32,224 bases of DNA from an uncultured Flavobacteriales bacterium (GCA_937899835.1 CALCCE010000159.1:1-32224), one strand, 5' to 3'. Shown: positions 1 through 9,252, counted from the first letter of the stretch. Numbers and translations: made by a program. Notes: a model not told the origin generated them from the letters alone.

Positions 1-401
1 ATACCGTAAGCCGCTCGGGAGGAGGCAGCCAACACATCTCCGGCAGGCTTGTGCACCAAGATAAAAGAGCTCACAATACCAGAAGGATTGGGAGCATTAA
101 ACTTCAGCCTCAAGGAAGTAACATCGCTATTGGCAACGCCAGCCGGATAGGTGAACCGATAGGTAGCTACCGTGCCCCGGTGCTCGGGACCACTACAGAT
201 AGCTGAAAAACCTGTTTCAAAACCTACTCGATTGGTAGAAGTATTGGATACAAACTGATATCCCGGGTATTCACAGGTAAATTGGGTTTGAATTTTGGAA
301 GCCGAAGGTGTAAGGGTTCTGGTCCAGATGTATTGACTGTACCCGGAGGAACTCAGTGCCAAAAGGAAGATAAAACTAAAAAGAAGTCGATGTAGATTCA
401 T
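1..401 (-). CDS. Secreted protein, 5' part only (cut by window edge)
   Basis: An open frame runs on the minus strand from an ATG at 399-401 to the window edge without a stop, giving at least 133 residues. The N-terminus is a good Sec signal peptide: positive MNLHR, then a hydrophobic core (LLFSFIFLLAL), then SSSGYSQ as the likely cleavage region. The mature part is Ser/Thr-rich (YIWTRTLTPSASK) and looks beta-stranded; no catalytic motif is visible. In a Bacteroidota genome with the neighbouring T9SS cargo, it is probably a cell-surface or secreted protein, possibly with a C-terminal sorting domain outside the window. That is inference from the signal peptide and context. Function is not recognised. 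Confidence 0.75.
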   Translation of the reverse strand, partial: MNLHRLLFSFIFLLALSSSGYSQYIWTRTLTPSASKIQTQFTCEYPGYQFVSNTSTNRVGFETGFSAICSGPEHRGTVATYRFTYPAGVANSDVTSLRLKFNAPNPSGIVSSFILVHKPAGDVLAASSRAAYG

Positions 402-1059
402 GCTCAATGCTTTTTGAAATTATTGAGAGAGATTGGATAAGGTGAGACAGCATCCGGTAATCGAACCGGATAGTTGGCGTAAAACTCACCATTATGCACC
501 GTCCATTTTTTCTCAATTCATCTACAGCAGTCTTCAGTTCAAATTCGTCATCATCCAATTGATATTCGGACAATTTCTTCACAGTGTCCTGAGTTCATAA
601 ATGGTGGAACCACAAGACAAGTTTCTTGATTGATTCTAATGGAGCATTGCTCTCCCCCTGAGATCCATCCTCAAAAAAGGAGTAGCTAAGCATTAGTCTA
701 CTCCTTTCTCCATCATTAAAAGGAACTCAGAAGCTCCACAAAGGCTTTGAAAGATCAAATTCAGCTGCTGCAAAACCTTGCTTTTCAGGAGCGAAACGCA
801 CCGTGGCAAATGCTGGTGATGATCGTGATGGGAGCCTAACCCATAAGACCAATATAGCCTAAGGGTTACAGGAACCATCGCGTTACCTACTATAATGCTG
901 GTGAGCGTAGGGAATTTTTCTCTGTTCGGTGTTTGGCCGAAAAAATGAACGGATTGATCTAATTAATGGAAAAATGACGTTTCAATCGGAAAGCGCAAAT
1001 GCAGTAAAAGCGCAAAGACATAAGCACGACCGTTATCCTTTTATATCCTGTTTATCGAC
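402..1059. other. 658-nt region without a supported gene
   Basis: This spacer separates two minus-strand genes. Short frames exist on both strands (for example 376-582 minus, from a GTG, and 720-839 plus, with no ATG start), but none has a convincing start, a family signature or a neighbour that supports it. The plus-strand stretch 720-839 reads like a fragment of a protein end (QNLAFQERNAPWQM) and might be a gene remnant. The region should also hold the promoter of the leftmost gene. No clear repeat or terminator was seen. Confidence 0.4.
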
Positions 1060-4000
1060 TCACCGATCCACCACCAGGCGTACGATGGAAACCTGCTGGC
1101 CACTTTGCACTTGCACCAGGTAGAGTCCGGAAGACAATGCAGTGGTAGAAATCGGCAGTACACTTTCCGCACCTTTCGAAATCAATGCTTGCCGCATCAC
1201 CAGTTGACCGGTGAGGTCGAACACCCGCAATTCAAGCCCTTGGCCTTGCTCCCATGCTCCTTGCAAATGCACAACATCGCGCGCGGGGTTGGGAAATACC
1301 GACAGGGACCACTCTCCGGACTGTTCTGCGATGGGGGCTGCGGCTGGACTTTGCTCATTCGCCACAGCCAAACGGGGCTGCGGCACGCCAGGAGTGGTGA
1401 GCGTACACACCGGTCCATAATTTCCCCAGGTGCCATTGACCGAGGCAGCTACCCGAATGTTATAGGTCGTGTTGGGTTGCAAATTGTTGGAAGCCCAGTC
1501 GAGGCGCCAAAGGGTCCATTGATAACCACGCACGTATACCGTGCTGAAGCCAGAACCCGGGTCTGTAATTTCTACCCGGTAATTGTCCGCTCCGGGCACG
1601 GATTGATAAAACAGGTATTGCGACCAACTACTCAAGGTGGTGTTGCATTGAGAAGTCACCAATTGGGTGGTGGGAACTGTGCTTGGAGTGGTTACCTGGC
1701 AAGCAGCACCATAGGGCTGCCAAACCCCGCCCACTTCGGCCGCTACCTCTACGGTGTAGGTGGTGTTGTAAGCGATACCTGGAACAAAGCCAATTCTAAA
1801 ATTGGTCCAGTGGTAGCCACGGGTATACACCTGAGAAAAAGCTCCGGCCGATACCCGATACCGGTAGTTGGTAGCCCCCGGCACACTGCCGATGTAGAGC
1901 CACTGTGCCAGACTGCTCACAGTAACATTGCACGAACTGGAAAGCAAACTTGTAGTGGGTGTCACCGTTGGCGTGGTGATGGAGCAAACCGGTCCGTAGC
2001 TGGTCCAGGAACCGTTGACCAAAGCCGCCACCGAAATGGCGTAAGTCGTGTTGTATTGAATACCGGGTACAGCTCCCAATTGAAAGCTGGGCGCAGCATA
2101 CCCGCGCACATGCACAGTATTGAAACTGCCCGAAGTAATCTGATACCGATAGTTCGTGGCTCCGGGAACGGACGAATAATAAATATAATCGGCCAGAGTG
2201 TTGAGGCTATTGCCGCAAAAGGAAGGAACAATGGCCGAGGCAATGCACTGTACCGGGATTGATGCTGTAGTAGTGCATCCGTTAGCATCCGTAATGGTCA
2301 CCGTGTAAGTTCCGGCCATGGACACCGCAATGGTAGAAGTATTCCCTCCATTGCTCCACGAGTAAGCGTAAGGCGCATTCCCACCAGAAGCTACCGCATT
2401 CAAATCAACGGTGTTGCTTCCACCGCAAATGAGCGTACCGGTTTGACTTACCATGCCCGTAATGGACGCAGGCTCGGTCAATACGAATTGGTTAGTTCCG
2501 ATGCACCCATTAGCATCTGTTAGGGTCACGGTATATGTGCCTGCCGTCAACCCAGTGATAAATGCTGTATTGGCACCGTTCGACCATTGGTGGGTATAAG
2601 GCCCGATTCCTCCAGTGGTATCAGCCAGCAACGATCCATCTGAGGCACCATTGCAGGAAATGGCGGTGTTCAAAGAAATATTCGGCAGCAAGCTGTCAAC
2701 CACCACCACCAAGGTGTCCGTAAAACTTCCACAAGGGCTGGTCATGGTTAAAGTAATGACTCCAGGCATAGTTACCAGAATACTGGAACTGGTAGGCCCT
2801 AAGCTCCAAGCGTTGGCAATATTTCCCGTTCCGCCTTGGAGCCACACACTGTCCTCTGGACATAGTTTGAGCGTATCATTCGCAAAAGCAAACTCAGATG
2901 GCAACTTGATTTCAAAAGCGCCCAAATCAGGTGCTTGAGCGTCCCGCGACTGTCCAAAATAATCCTCATCCACAATACCAACCAGTGAAGCGCCCGCTCC
3001 AATCAAATTGGAGGCACAGGTGGTCAGGTCGCCGGTAGCAACATCGGTAAATTGTGGATCAATAGATACCGAGTTCGCATCGAAATTGGTACTGCTTTGC
3101 CAACCCGTAAGCGTAGTTTGACCGGAAGAAGTTCCAATCCGGCTGGTGGGAGCATAAAGGTTGTTGTAATCAGAAAACCGTCCACTGGTTGAGGCCATGC
3201 TCATTAACGAGCCCAGCCCCAATTGCACCAGGTTATTGTTCTGCACCGCACAAGTAACCGCATCTACCACAATGGCTCTGCTGGAAGTGGTGCCACTGTT
3301 TTGGAAAACCGAATTATGAAGAATGTGGAATTGAGGACTGCTCCCACCACTTTGGGCTACAATGCCACGTAGACTTCGATTGTAAAAAAAAGAATTAGGC
3401 TGAGAAGTTTTGATTTGAGCAATCGAATTGTTGGTAATGTAAACCGTTCCATTGGTAGAGGGACTGTGATTCACCAAGATTCCGACTCTAGGAGCAATTA
3501 AACCAAATGAGCTGGAATTGGGATTAATTCGGTTTCCATCTACTTCCACCTGTCCTCCCCTACTGCTAATGCTGATGCCATAGGTAGTATTATACTCCCC
3601 AGAATTTGTTTCGAAAAGGTTTCCATTCGCCTTCAGCACATTGCCATTGGACAACACCACGCCATAGGTGTAAAAATTCATGATCGAACAGTCCTCTACT
3701 TCGAGCGTGCTGTTGTATCCACCAATCAAGTTGGAAGGGAAATACACTCCGATATTACCTCTCCGAAATTCACTCCCTTCGATTCGAACCCCTCCACTGA
3801 TGTAGGCGTTGCCGTTGATGCAACTAACACTATTGTAGGAAGTTTCAAAGTAGCAGTCCTGAATATGAATAGCTTCCGTTTTGCCTTTCAAAACAATGAG
3901 GCCATCCAAAGTATTGGTAGGTGCCCAAAACCGCAGTTTTTCGAACCGAATAAAATCCGCTTCATCCAGCAAAACAATGTGATCGGCCACTTGATTGGTG

Positions 4001-5106
4001 TTCATATACAAGGTAGCCAAAGGTCCACCCCCATCTCCTCTAAAGGTAATGGTAGCATTGGCGCTCGCACCGGGAATCTCTGGAATGGTGAGGGTATTGG
4101 TATTGTAATTGGCCAATCGGGCGGTAATGATAACATCTCCGCAAACCCCGGCGGTGCTCAGCTCCTGGATGGCACCGGCAAACGTATGAAAGTTGGTGGC
4201 AGAGAGCGGCAACGAAGTATTGATCGTGTAGTTGCCCGACATCCCCATTGGGGGCACCACCAAAGAGAGAGCATCGTTCTGCGGATTGGCATCTACACCA
4301 GCATTGGGATTAAATACATGGGCTTGAATGACATCTCCCGGGTTTACGCTCACCCCATTGGTCAAAACCACATTGGTCGCTTGAGCTCCCGGACTCATGT
4401 TTCCGGTCCAGGAAATGTTGGCCTGTGCCACTCCGTTAATCGACCACCCAATGGAAACCGAAGTTAGGTTGGTGGTCCCAAGCGACCGCAGATCAAGCAA
4501 AACCGAGGGAGTAGTACTGCAAAGCACCGAAGAGGCAAAACTCAGTTTCTCCAATTTGGCATCGTTGGCCGAAGAGGACAATACAGAAATCAGGTAATCC
4601 TCGGTTTCATTGTAATCATCCACCGTACAAGGCCCGGCAGGAAATGTATTTCGCCTTGCCCGCAGCCGCATCCGATACACATCAGAAGGGGTTCCCGAGG
4701 GAATGGTAATGCTTCCGCTTCGAGCCGTAAAAATCAAGCTGGAAGAAGTCCAAACTTCTTCGCCAGTATCTAAAAAATCGCCATCCTGGTTCCAGTCTAC
4801 CCAAATCTTATTGCCTTGAAAGCCACTGGCCGTAAAGCTAAAATTGAAGCTGCTGCCGCTGAACTGCGCCACGGTTTGGTCATCCGTAAAGCTATACCCC
4901 AGGTTGCCACAGGTAGGGCCAGTATTGGAAATATTAACGATCCCACCGGTAGTGGAAAAATTATCAATGGTGGTGGTACCGCAGGGATAAAGGTATTCCG
5001 GAACACAGTACTGTGCCTTGGCGTAGAAGGCGGTTAAAAACCCAAGAAGGCACCAGCAAGCCACAAGTGCTTTTGCGCATAGGGTATAGCGATGTTTCGT
5101 AGTCAT
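1060..5106 (-). CDS. Giant T9SS-secreted protein: GEVED, beta-helix, SprB repeats, sorting domain
   Basis: A 1348-residue extracellular protein. A Sec signal peptide covers about 1-31. A GEVED domain follows (about 32-175; key stretch IWVDWNQDGDF, then DYNETEDY), then a CARDB-like beta domain (about 185-285). A right-handed parallel beta-helix spans about 320-735, with regular turns and many NN/GN corners. Two SprB-like repeats (about 806-880 and 885-955) carry the YTVTLTDANGC and YTVTITDANGC signatures. Three homologous modules of about 85 residues (about 963-1046, 1059-1141, 1153-1239) share an SVPGA(T/D)NYR core and an NTTY motif. The C-terminus (about 1268-1348) is a type A sorting domain: VFPNPARD, then LRVFDLTGQLV, ending SGLYLVQVQSGQ and VRLVVDR. 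The export route is therefore Sec plus T9SS. A surface adhesin or matrix role is likely; no enzyme motif is seen. Confidence 0.9.
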   Translation of the reverse strand: MTTKHRYTLCAKALVACWCLLGFLTAFYAKAQYCVPEYLYPCGTTTIDNFSTTGGIVNISNTGPTCGNLGYSFTDDQTVAQFSGSSFNFSFTASGFQGNKIWVDWNQDGDFLDTGEEVWTSSSLIFTARSGSITIPSGTPSDVYRMRLRARRNTFPAGPCTVDDYNETEDYLISVLSSSANDAKLEKLSFASSVLCSTTPSVLLDLRSLGTTNLTSVSIGWSINGVAQANISWTGNMSPGAQATNVVLTNGVSVNPGDVIQAHVFNPNAGVDANPQNDALSLVVPPMGMSGNYTINTSLPLSATNFHTFAGAIQELSTAGVCGDVIITARLANYNTNTLTIPEIPGASANATITFRGDGGGPLATLYMNTNQVADHIVLLDEADFIRFEKLRFWAPTNTLDGLIVLKGKTEAIHIQDCYFETSYNSVSCINGNAYISGGVRIEGSEFRRGNIGVYFPSNLIGGYNSTLEVEDCSIMNFYTYGVVLSNGNVLKANGNLFETNSGEYNTTYGISISSRGGQVEVDGNRINPNSSSFGLIAPRVGILVNHSPSTNGTVYITNNSIAQIKTSQPNSFFYNRSLRGIVAQSGGSSPQFHILHNSVFQNSGTTSSRAIVVDAVTCAVQNNNLVQLGLGSLMSMASTSGRFSDYNNLYAPTSRIGTSSGQTTLTGWQSSTNFDANSVSIDPQFTDVATGDLTTCASNLIGAGASLVGIVDEDYFGQSRDAQAPDLGAFEIKLPSEFAFANDTLKLCPEDSVWLQGGTGNIANAWSLGPTSSSILVTMPGVITLTMTSPCGSFTDTLVVVVDSLLPNISLNTAISCNGASDGSLLADTTGGIGPYTHQWSNGANTAFITGLTAGTYTVTLTDANGCIGTNQFVLTEPASITGMVSQTGTLICGGSNTVDLNAVASGGNAPYAYSWSNGGNTSTIAVSMAGTYTVTITDANGCTTTASIPVQCIASAIVPSFCGNSLNTLADYIYYSSVPGATNYRYQITSGSFNTVHVRGYAAPSFQLGAVPGIQYNTTYAISVAALVNGSWTSYGPVCSITTPTVTPTTSLLSSSCNVTVSSLAQWLYIGSVPGATNYRYRVSAGAFSQVYTRGYHWTNFRIGFVPGIAYNTTYTVEVAAEVGGVWQPYGAACQVTTPSTVPTTQLVTSQCNTTLSSWSQYLFYQSVPGADNYRVEITDPGSGFSTVYVRGYQWTLWRLDWASNNLQPNTTYNIRVAASVNGTWGNYGPVCTLTTPGVPQPRLAVANEQSPAAAPIAEQSGEWSLSVFPNPARDVVHLQGAWEQGQGLELRVFDLTGQLVMRQALISKGAESVLPISTTALSSGLYLVQVQSGQQVSIVRLVVDR

Positions 5107-5441
5107 TATACTGGAGGCTATCGTTCAACTATTAGGGACTTCCTCAATGGCCAGCAACATACAACCCTATCCTACGAAAGCAACGTGACTTAATCGCAAA
5201 AAAGCGGCTTGCCAAAAGAGGGCACCCTATTCTTCACTACTCAGGCTGTAAAGTGGCCCTCGCCGAAGAGAAAATGCCAGAAGAAGAAAGGTAGAGTAAG
5301 CGCTGAAGAGTGATCTTCTACTTCTGAGACAGCACAACATTAGTGATTCCATCCAAATAACACTCCTTTCTTTTCGTATGTGACATGATTTTTTTTGCAA
5401 ACGGTAGGATAACCTCCATAACCCGCATAATGAAGCGGTTT
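5107..5441. other. 335-nt intergenic region, no supported gene
   Basis: This spacer lies between two minus-strand genes and should carry the promoter of the giant secreted protein, reading leftward. A 74-residue frame on the minus strand (5227-5451) overlaps the 3' end of the next gene and is low-complexity (Ser, Leu, Arg), so I do not call it. I see no clear TAnnTTTG -7 element and no strong hairpin. Confidence 0.4.
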
Positions 5442-5861
5442 CTACCCCCAACTGGCCACCTCTTTCTCAGCAGCGGCCAATCCTTCGTCGATCGTTTTGT
5501 AAATCGATTGCGGCACGGTAGGGTTGGAGACCATATTGATACCTTTCAAAATCATTTTCATTACCATGCTGGGAATAATCAGGTAGGCCCGAACGTAGCG
5601 GTCTTTGAACTTGGCTTCCGTGATCTTATTTCTTTTCCCCCACTCTATTCGAATGTCGCCAGACACCCATTTTCCTACCGTGGCATCAAACACAAATACA
5701 AATTTCCCTTCCATCGATTCAAAGATCTCATCTTGAAGCTTACAATATTCACGCACGTCTTCTAAGGTGACTTCCGACTTTACGGCGGTAAACTTCAACA
5801 GGCCGGGCTTGTCCCATTCGAAATAACCAATGGCACACTCTCTTCGTTCTGCAATAACCAT
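5442..5861 (-). CDS. Small STAS/SpoIIAA-like cytosolic protein (tentative)
   Basis: A 139-residue protein with an ATG start at 5861, no signal peptide and no membrane helix. Alternating beta strands and helices (LLKFTAVKSEVTLEDVREY, then KFVFVFDATVGKW), followed by an amphipathic C-terminal helix region ending EGLAAAEKEVASW, resemble the small STAS/SpoIIAA-like single-domain proteins common in Bacteroidota. No conserved phosphorylatable Ser can be assigned with certainty. Pro-rich NPTVPQS precedes the last helix. The gene stands alone, 335 nt from the giant surface protein downstream and divergent from the lipoprotein at 6138. Function is unknown; the fold assignment is inference from pattern only. 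Confidence 0.75.
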   Translation of the reverse strand: MVIAERRECAIGYFEWDKPGLLKFTAVKSEVTLEDVREYCKLQDEIFESMEGKFVFVFDATVGKWVSGDIRIEWGKRNKITEAKFKDRYVRAYLIIPSMVMKMILKGINMVSNPTVPQSIYKTIDEGLAAAEKEVASWG

Positions 5862-6137
5862 AATTGTTCCAACAATAGTTTAGAGAATAATTACCCTTAC
5901 GGGAAATCCATAGAATGGTTTAAACCAAACACAACTAACTTTCAAAATTCCCTTGACTTTTTCTGGTCCCATCAATTGGCGCGATGCAGACCCGTCTTAG
6001 GTTTGCATTCAATTCGATCTTCAAGCACTCTATCGCTCACTGGAAGCCTTGGCAATCCTGTTTGTACTTGAAAAACTTCTCCTTCACTGTCGTTGCTTGC
6101 CCTGCGATGCGTAATTTGAGGGAGGAACCCTTCAAGC

Positions 6138-7091
6138 ATGATCCGACCAAAACTGAAGCGCCAATTTGCGTGGCTTTTTATTGTTTCCCTGACTTTTTTA
6201 AGCTGTCAAAAGGAGAACGATGCTTCTGTGGTATGCAATCGGGTCAACTTTTCCTACTACAGTGATTATTTTGTTTTTGTGGCCGATGATGCTTCTGATC
6301 CTTTGGTAATCCCAATCGACCTCAACTGGCGACCGGTGGAAGGTGGCTACGAAATTGAGTTCAAAGGTTGGTACGGCACCACCAAAGAATGGCCCATTGC
6401 CTACCACGTAGATGCATTTGGGGCTACTCCAAATGCCGTTCCTCAGGAATCCTGGGAGCACGCCAACACCGAAAACTTTCAATTCGATCGGGAGAACCGT
6501 CAACTAATTCTGAACCTACCCGATCAACCGGAAATCAAACTTTTCATTCCTGCCGAAAGTACTTGGGTAGGCATGCCTACCCAGGGAGACCGCAAAGAAA
6601 TATACGGCATGCGCTCTTCGGTGGAAGTGAACGGCAGTTCGAAAAATGGCTGGATGGTCTACGAACGTATCCGCCGAGACCCCAGCGTTCCCAACGGGCA
6701 GCGGGCAGATTTCACTGCTTTCTTTTGGATTCCAATTGTGGTGGATGGAGCTTTTTACCATTTTGAACACCACGGTGATGATCAAACCGCTACCCGCTGG
6801 TGGCAAAACGGTGGTGTAGTGGCGGTAGACTCCGCCCAGGCTTTCGATTTTACCATTACCCAGACCTCCGTAGATTCCATGAGCGGTCGGACCGATATTC
6901 CCGAAGCGCTCCAGCTACAAGCGCACAAATGGAACCTCGACATTCAACTTCAGAGTGGAGGCGCACAAATTGGTTATGGCCCTATTTTCCCCAAAGGCCG
7001 GGCCTACTACCGGCAAAGCCTGCTGCAAGCCAGCGACAGCTCCATTGCCAGGGGATATGGTATGTTGGAGTTGATTCTCGAAAATGATTGA
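6138..7091 (+). CDS. Lipoprotein of unknown function, 317 residues
   Basis: The N-terminus is a lipoprotein signal: basic MIRPKLKR, hydrophobic AWLFIVSLTF, then LSC with the lipidated Cys at residue 23, followed by QKEND. The mature part is rich in Trp, Tyr and beta-strand pattern (DLNWRPVEGGYEIEFKGWYG; FTAFFWIPIVVDGAFYHFEHHG), suggesting an extracytoplasmic beta-sandwich or lipocalin-like fold. The cluster FEHHGDDQTATRWW is striking and could be a ligand or metal site, but this is speculation. The ATG at 6138 is the only start that includes a full signal peptide. It is followed 170 nt later by an AraC-type regulator on the same strand and divergent from the gene at 5861. I do not recognise the family. 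Confidence 0.85.
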   Translation: MIRPKLKRQFAWLFIVSLTFLSCQKENDASVVCNRVNFSYYSDYFVFVADDASDPLVIPIDLNWRPVEGGYEIEFKGWYGTTKEWPIAYHVDAFGATPNAVPQESWEHANTENFQFDRENRQLILNLPDQPEIKLFIPAESTWVGMPTQGDRKEIYGMRSSVEVNGSSKNGWMVYERIRRDPSVPNGQRADFTAFFWIPIVVDGAFYHFEHHGDDQTATRWWQNGGVVAVDSAQAFDFTITQTSVDSMSGRTDIPEALQLQAHKWNLDIQLQSGGAQIGYGPIFPKGRAYYRQSLLQASDSSIARGYGMLELILEND

Positions 7092-7261
7092 TCGATCGTT
7101 GCTAAGGCTACTGTTCGTAGGTCCTTGACTTTGATTGCGTTAATTACCACCTTCTCTTCATCCTGCTAAAAGCCACTTTTAATTTCTGCTACTTTTTTTA
7201 TTTTGGTGAAAGCCTTTACCAACTAACCGTCCTTTGTAGCCAGAGGCAGTTGAAAAGAAAT

Positions 7262-8185
7262 ATGCCACCCTCTAACATTCCGCTACAAACGATTCAAAGT
7301 AGCCTTCAAGTATACCAACACCTGCATGCTCCTCAACCGGAGTATGGCATGGATATTTTTGATCCTAATTTCGATCCCAACGATATTGTGCTCCTCTCCA
7401 ACAACGGGGCAGGCAACAAAGGCATTCCCATTCGGTGCGACCATTATATCATGGTTTTTTGCCTGAGCGGTTCGGGGAATCGCAGGATCAATCACCATCG
7501 GTTTCGCATAGAACCAAGTTCGATCCACTTGATTTTACCGGGACAGATTCATTCGTTTGGGGATACTACCCAGGACTTCAACATTTATGTATTGCTGTTC
7601 GAAAAGGCCATTCTTTCGCGTTTCAGGCTGGCGATTCCCGAATTGGATCAGATGCTCACTTTTGAATTTACCCGCAATCCGAATATTTCGCTCCATTCCA
7701 GAGAATTTACGGAGTGGATGGATGCTTTTAATGTGATCAACCGGGAAATGGTGCACCGACGACCCTACCATAAAGAGGCAGCTACGGCCAGTATCATTCA
7801 ATTGCTCATCAAATTCAGAAGAAAATCAACCAATGAATTAGTACTTCCCCAACAGCGCAAAAGTCAAACCTTGCTTTTTGTAAAATTCAAATCCTTGGTA
7901 GAAGCAAACTTTGAAAAGAAACGTACCGTCCAGGAGTATGCCTCTTTGATGAATATTACTGCCAAACATTTGAGTGAGACGGTAAAATCGGTAACCAGCC
8001 ATACGGCCTTGCACTACATCCACGAACGCATCATTCACGAAGCCGAATACCTTTTGGTGTATACGGTTTTGAGCATCAAAGAAATTGCCTTCACACTTCG
8101 GTTTGAGGATGCCTCACATTTTAGCCGCTTTTTTAAAAAGAACAAGCAAATAACCCCTCTGAATTTCCGTAGGGCTTACGCCTGA
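7262..8185 (+). CDS. AraC-family transcriptional regulator
   Basis: A cytosolic DNA-binding regulator of 307 residues. The N-terminal part (about 25-130) has the cupin-like pattern of AraC sensing domains (YIMVFCLSGSGNRRINHHRF, then IHLILPGQIHSFG). The C-terminal 100 residues form two helix-turn-helix units: VQEYASLMNITAKHLSETVK, then a linker, then IKEIAFTLRFEDASHFSRFFKK, ending in the typical FRRAYA. The second unit matches the AraC signature closely. I prefer the ATG at 7262 over an in-frame TTG 12 nt upstream. It is transcribed toward the 8409 gene, and the spacer between them carries repeated TTAACGG motifs and a dyad that could be its sites. In this family, sugar, fatty acid or stress ligands are all possible; the ligand cannot be read from sequence. 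Confidence 0.92.
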   Translation: MPPSNIPLQTIQSSLQVYQHLHAPQPEYGMDIFDPNFDPNDIVLLSNNGAGNKGIPIRCDHYIMVFCLSGSGNRRINHHRFRIEPSSIHLILPGQIHSFGDTTQDFNIYVLLFEKAILSRFRLAIPELDQMLTFEFTRNPNISLHSREFTEWMDAFNVINREMVHRRPYHKEAATASIIQLLIKFRRKSTNELVLPQQRKSQTLLFVKFKSLVEANFEKKRTVQEYASLMNITAKHLSETVKSVTSHTALHYIHERIIHEAEYLLVYTVLSIKEIAFTLRFEDASHFSRFFKKNKQITPLNFRRAYA

Positions 8186-8196
8186 AGCACAAAACT

Positions 8197-8315
8197 TTAA
8201 CGGTTTAGGGGCGCAATGTCTTGTAATCAAGGGATTTTGAGTTTAGTCTAACCTGTAGTTGGAGAACAGTGAATCCCAGCTATGCAATTTTAACGGAGGC
8301 GTTTTAAACCGTTAA
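8197..8315. repeat. TTAACGG-type motifs, inverted pair 97 nt apart
   Basis: TTAACGGTTTA at 8197-8207 is the exact reverse complement of TAAACCGTTAA at 8305-8315. A third half-site TTAACGG lies at 8290-8296 and forms a local 7-bp hairpin with 8309-8315. The three copies lie just after the AraC-type gene and before the 8409 gene. AraC-family proteins often bind repeated half-sites that allow looping, so this may be its operator. That link is inference. Confidence 0.4.
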
Positions 8316-8346
8316 TCCGAAAAATTGGCCATGAATCGGAACTTTT

Positions 8347-8367
8347 GACCTTTTAGGATCAAAGGTC
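8347..8367. promoter_or_regulatory. Perfect 7-bp dyad before the 8409 gene
   Basis: GACCTTT (8347-8353) and AAAGGTC (8361-8367) are exact inverted copies with a 7-nt spacer, about 41 nt before the ATG at 8409. This may be an operator or a 5'-leader hairpin. There is no T-run after it, so it is not a typical terminator for the AraC-type gene. Confidence 0.4.
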
Positions 8368-8408
8368 GAAGTCGAATTTAGTTTCGATCATTTAAACCAA
8401 TAACAAAT

Positions 8409-9095
8409 ATGCCAATTTTAGATCCTCTGGAGGTCCTTTACAGGTATCCTGTCAGCGAAATGTTTGATACTGACAATCCTCCCAATCCGGAAAAGTATTC
8501 CTTCACACAAATCGTTAAAAATCCGATCGTTTGTGGCGATCGCAGCTTTTTTCAAGGAAAATGTTCCGCTCAAACCTGGTTCGATAAATACTACCGTATT
8601 TATACTTCCAAGCAAACTTCATTCGGTCCTTCCCTGCTAAATCCATCGAGCACCATTGAAATCATGGTCAACATGCGAAAAGTATGGAACCTGCTCAATG
8701 CCAAGTCGGTGGCTTCCGGACAAATCAAAACTTTTATTACTGAATATTTTTACACCACAAAAAGTCACCTAAAATCTACTCGTTCCCTTATTGGTGCCAC
8801 CGTTGCTACCTCCGGCTTGGGATTGGATGTAGAACTAAAAGGTGAGTTAGAAAAGGCCACTCACAACGAAAAGTCAGAGACATCGGGTTACTCACAAATC
8901 TTCGAGCGCACCTTAGAAGGAGGCCGCAATTATTTCTATTGGGAACAGCTGATTGTGTTGGAGTTCTTTTTTGCCGGACATCCGGTTTTATTGGACCATA
9001 GGGGCATAAATGAGCAAAACCCCAACGTGCCGCGACCTCCGATTCAGGTAGGCGTGTTGGTACCTGAACTTGTAAAAGAGGTTTCCAACAACTAA
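8409..9095 (+). CDS. Hypothetical beta-rich protein, 228 residues, first gene of the protease block
   Basis: There is no signal peptide, no lipobox and no membrane helix, so it is probably cytosolic. The N-terminal half is mixed (PLEVLYRYPVSEMFD; WFDKYYRIYTSKQTSFG). Residues about 120-185 form long alternating stretches with Ser/Thr/Gly and charged residues (SLIGATVATSGLGLDVELKG, then YSQIFERTLEGGRNYFYWEQ), then a hydrophobic strand LIVLEFFFAGH. That pattern is seen in some pore-forming or beta-sandwich proteins, but I cannot place it in a family. The end PRPPIQVGVLVPELVKEV is Pro/Val-rich. It follows the AraC-type regulator and starts a run of unusual genes on the same strand, separated from the next by 174 nt. 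Function is unknown. Confidence 0.8.
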   Translation: MPILDPLEVLYRYPVSEMFDTDNPPNPEKYSFTQIVKNPIVCGDRSFFQGKCSAQTWFDKYYRIYTSKQTSFGPSLLNPSSTIEIMVNMRKVWNLLNAKSVASGQIKTFITEYFYTTKSHLKSTRSLIGATVATSGLGLDVELKGELEKATHNEKSETSGYSQIFERTLEGGRNYFYWEQLIVLEFFFAGHPVLLDHRGINEQNPNVPRPPIQVGVLVPELVKEVSNN

Positions 9096-9252
9096 CGGAA
9101 GGGTCACCCAGGCAAATTTTATCGGTAAGTACCACAAGGCATACTACGGTTAAAAAAGCTTCCGATCATCCTTCGAACAAGACGGTGAAAACTTGTACTC
9201 CACCTTAGGTGCTTTTCACTGCTTGTACCAAAGCTAAACCATCAATCCTTAA

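Noticed and set aside
376..582. A 68-residue minus-strand frame from a GTG, just upstream of the leftmost secreted gene
   Set aside because: It overlaps the start of that gene by 26 nt, has no ribosome binding site and no family sign. The first half looks protein-like, so a remnant is not excluded.
720..839. A 39-residue plus-strand stretch reading like a protein end
   Set aside because: It starts right after a stop codon, has no ATG or GTG start, and is too short to support; possible remnant only.
1105..2262. A 385-residue frame on the plus strand opposite the giant secreted protein
   Set aside because: It is antisense to a well-supported gene with clear domains, and its own sequence is Arg, Gly and Ser rich without family signatures.
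3865..4467. A 200-residue plus-strand frame inside the same region
   Set aside because: Same reason: shadow of the beta-helix region; low-complexity, no start signal.
5227..5451. A 74-residue minus-strand frame after the STAS-like gene
   Set aside because: It overlaps the STAS-like gene end by 10 nt and is Ser, Leu and Arg rich with no recognisable domain.
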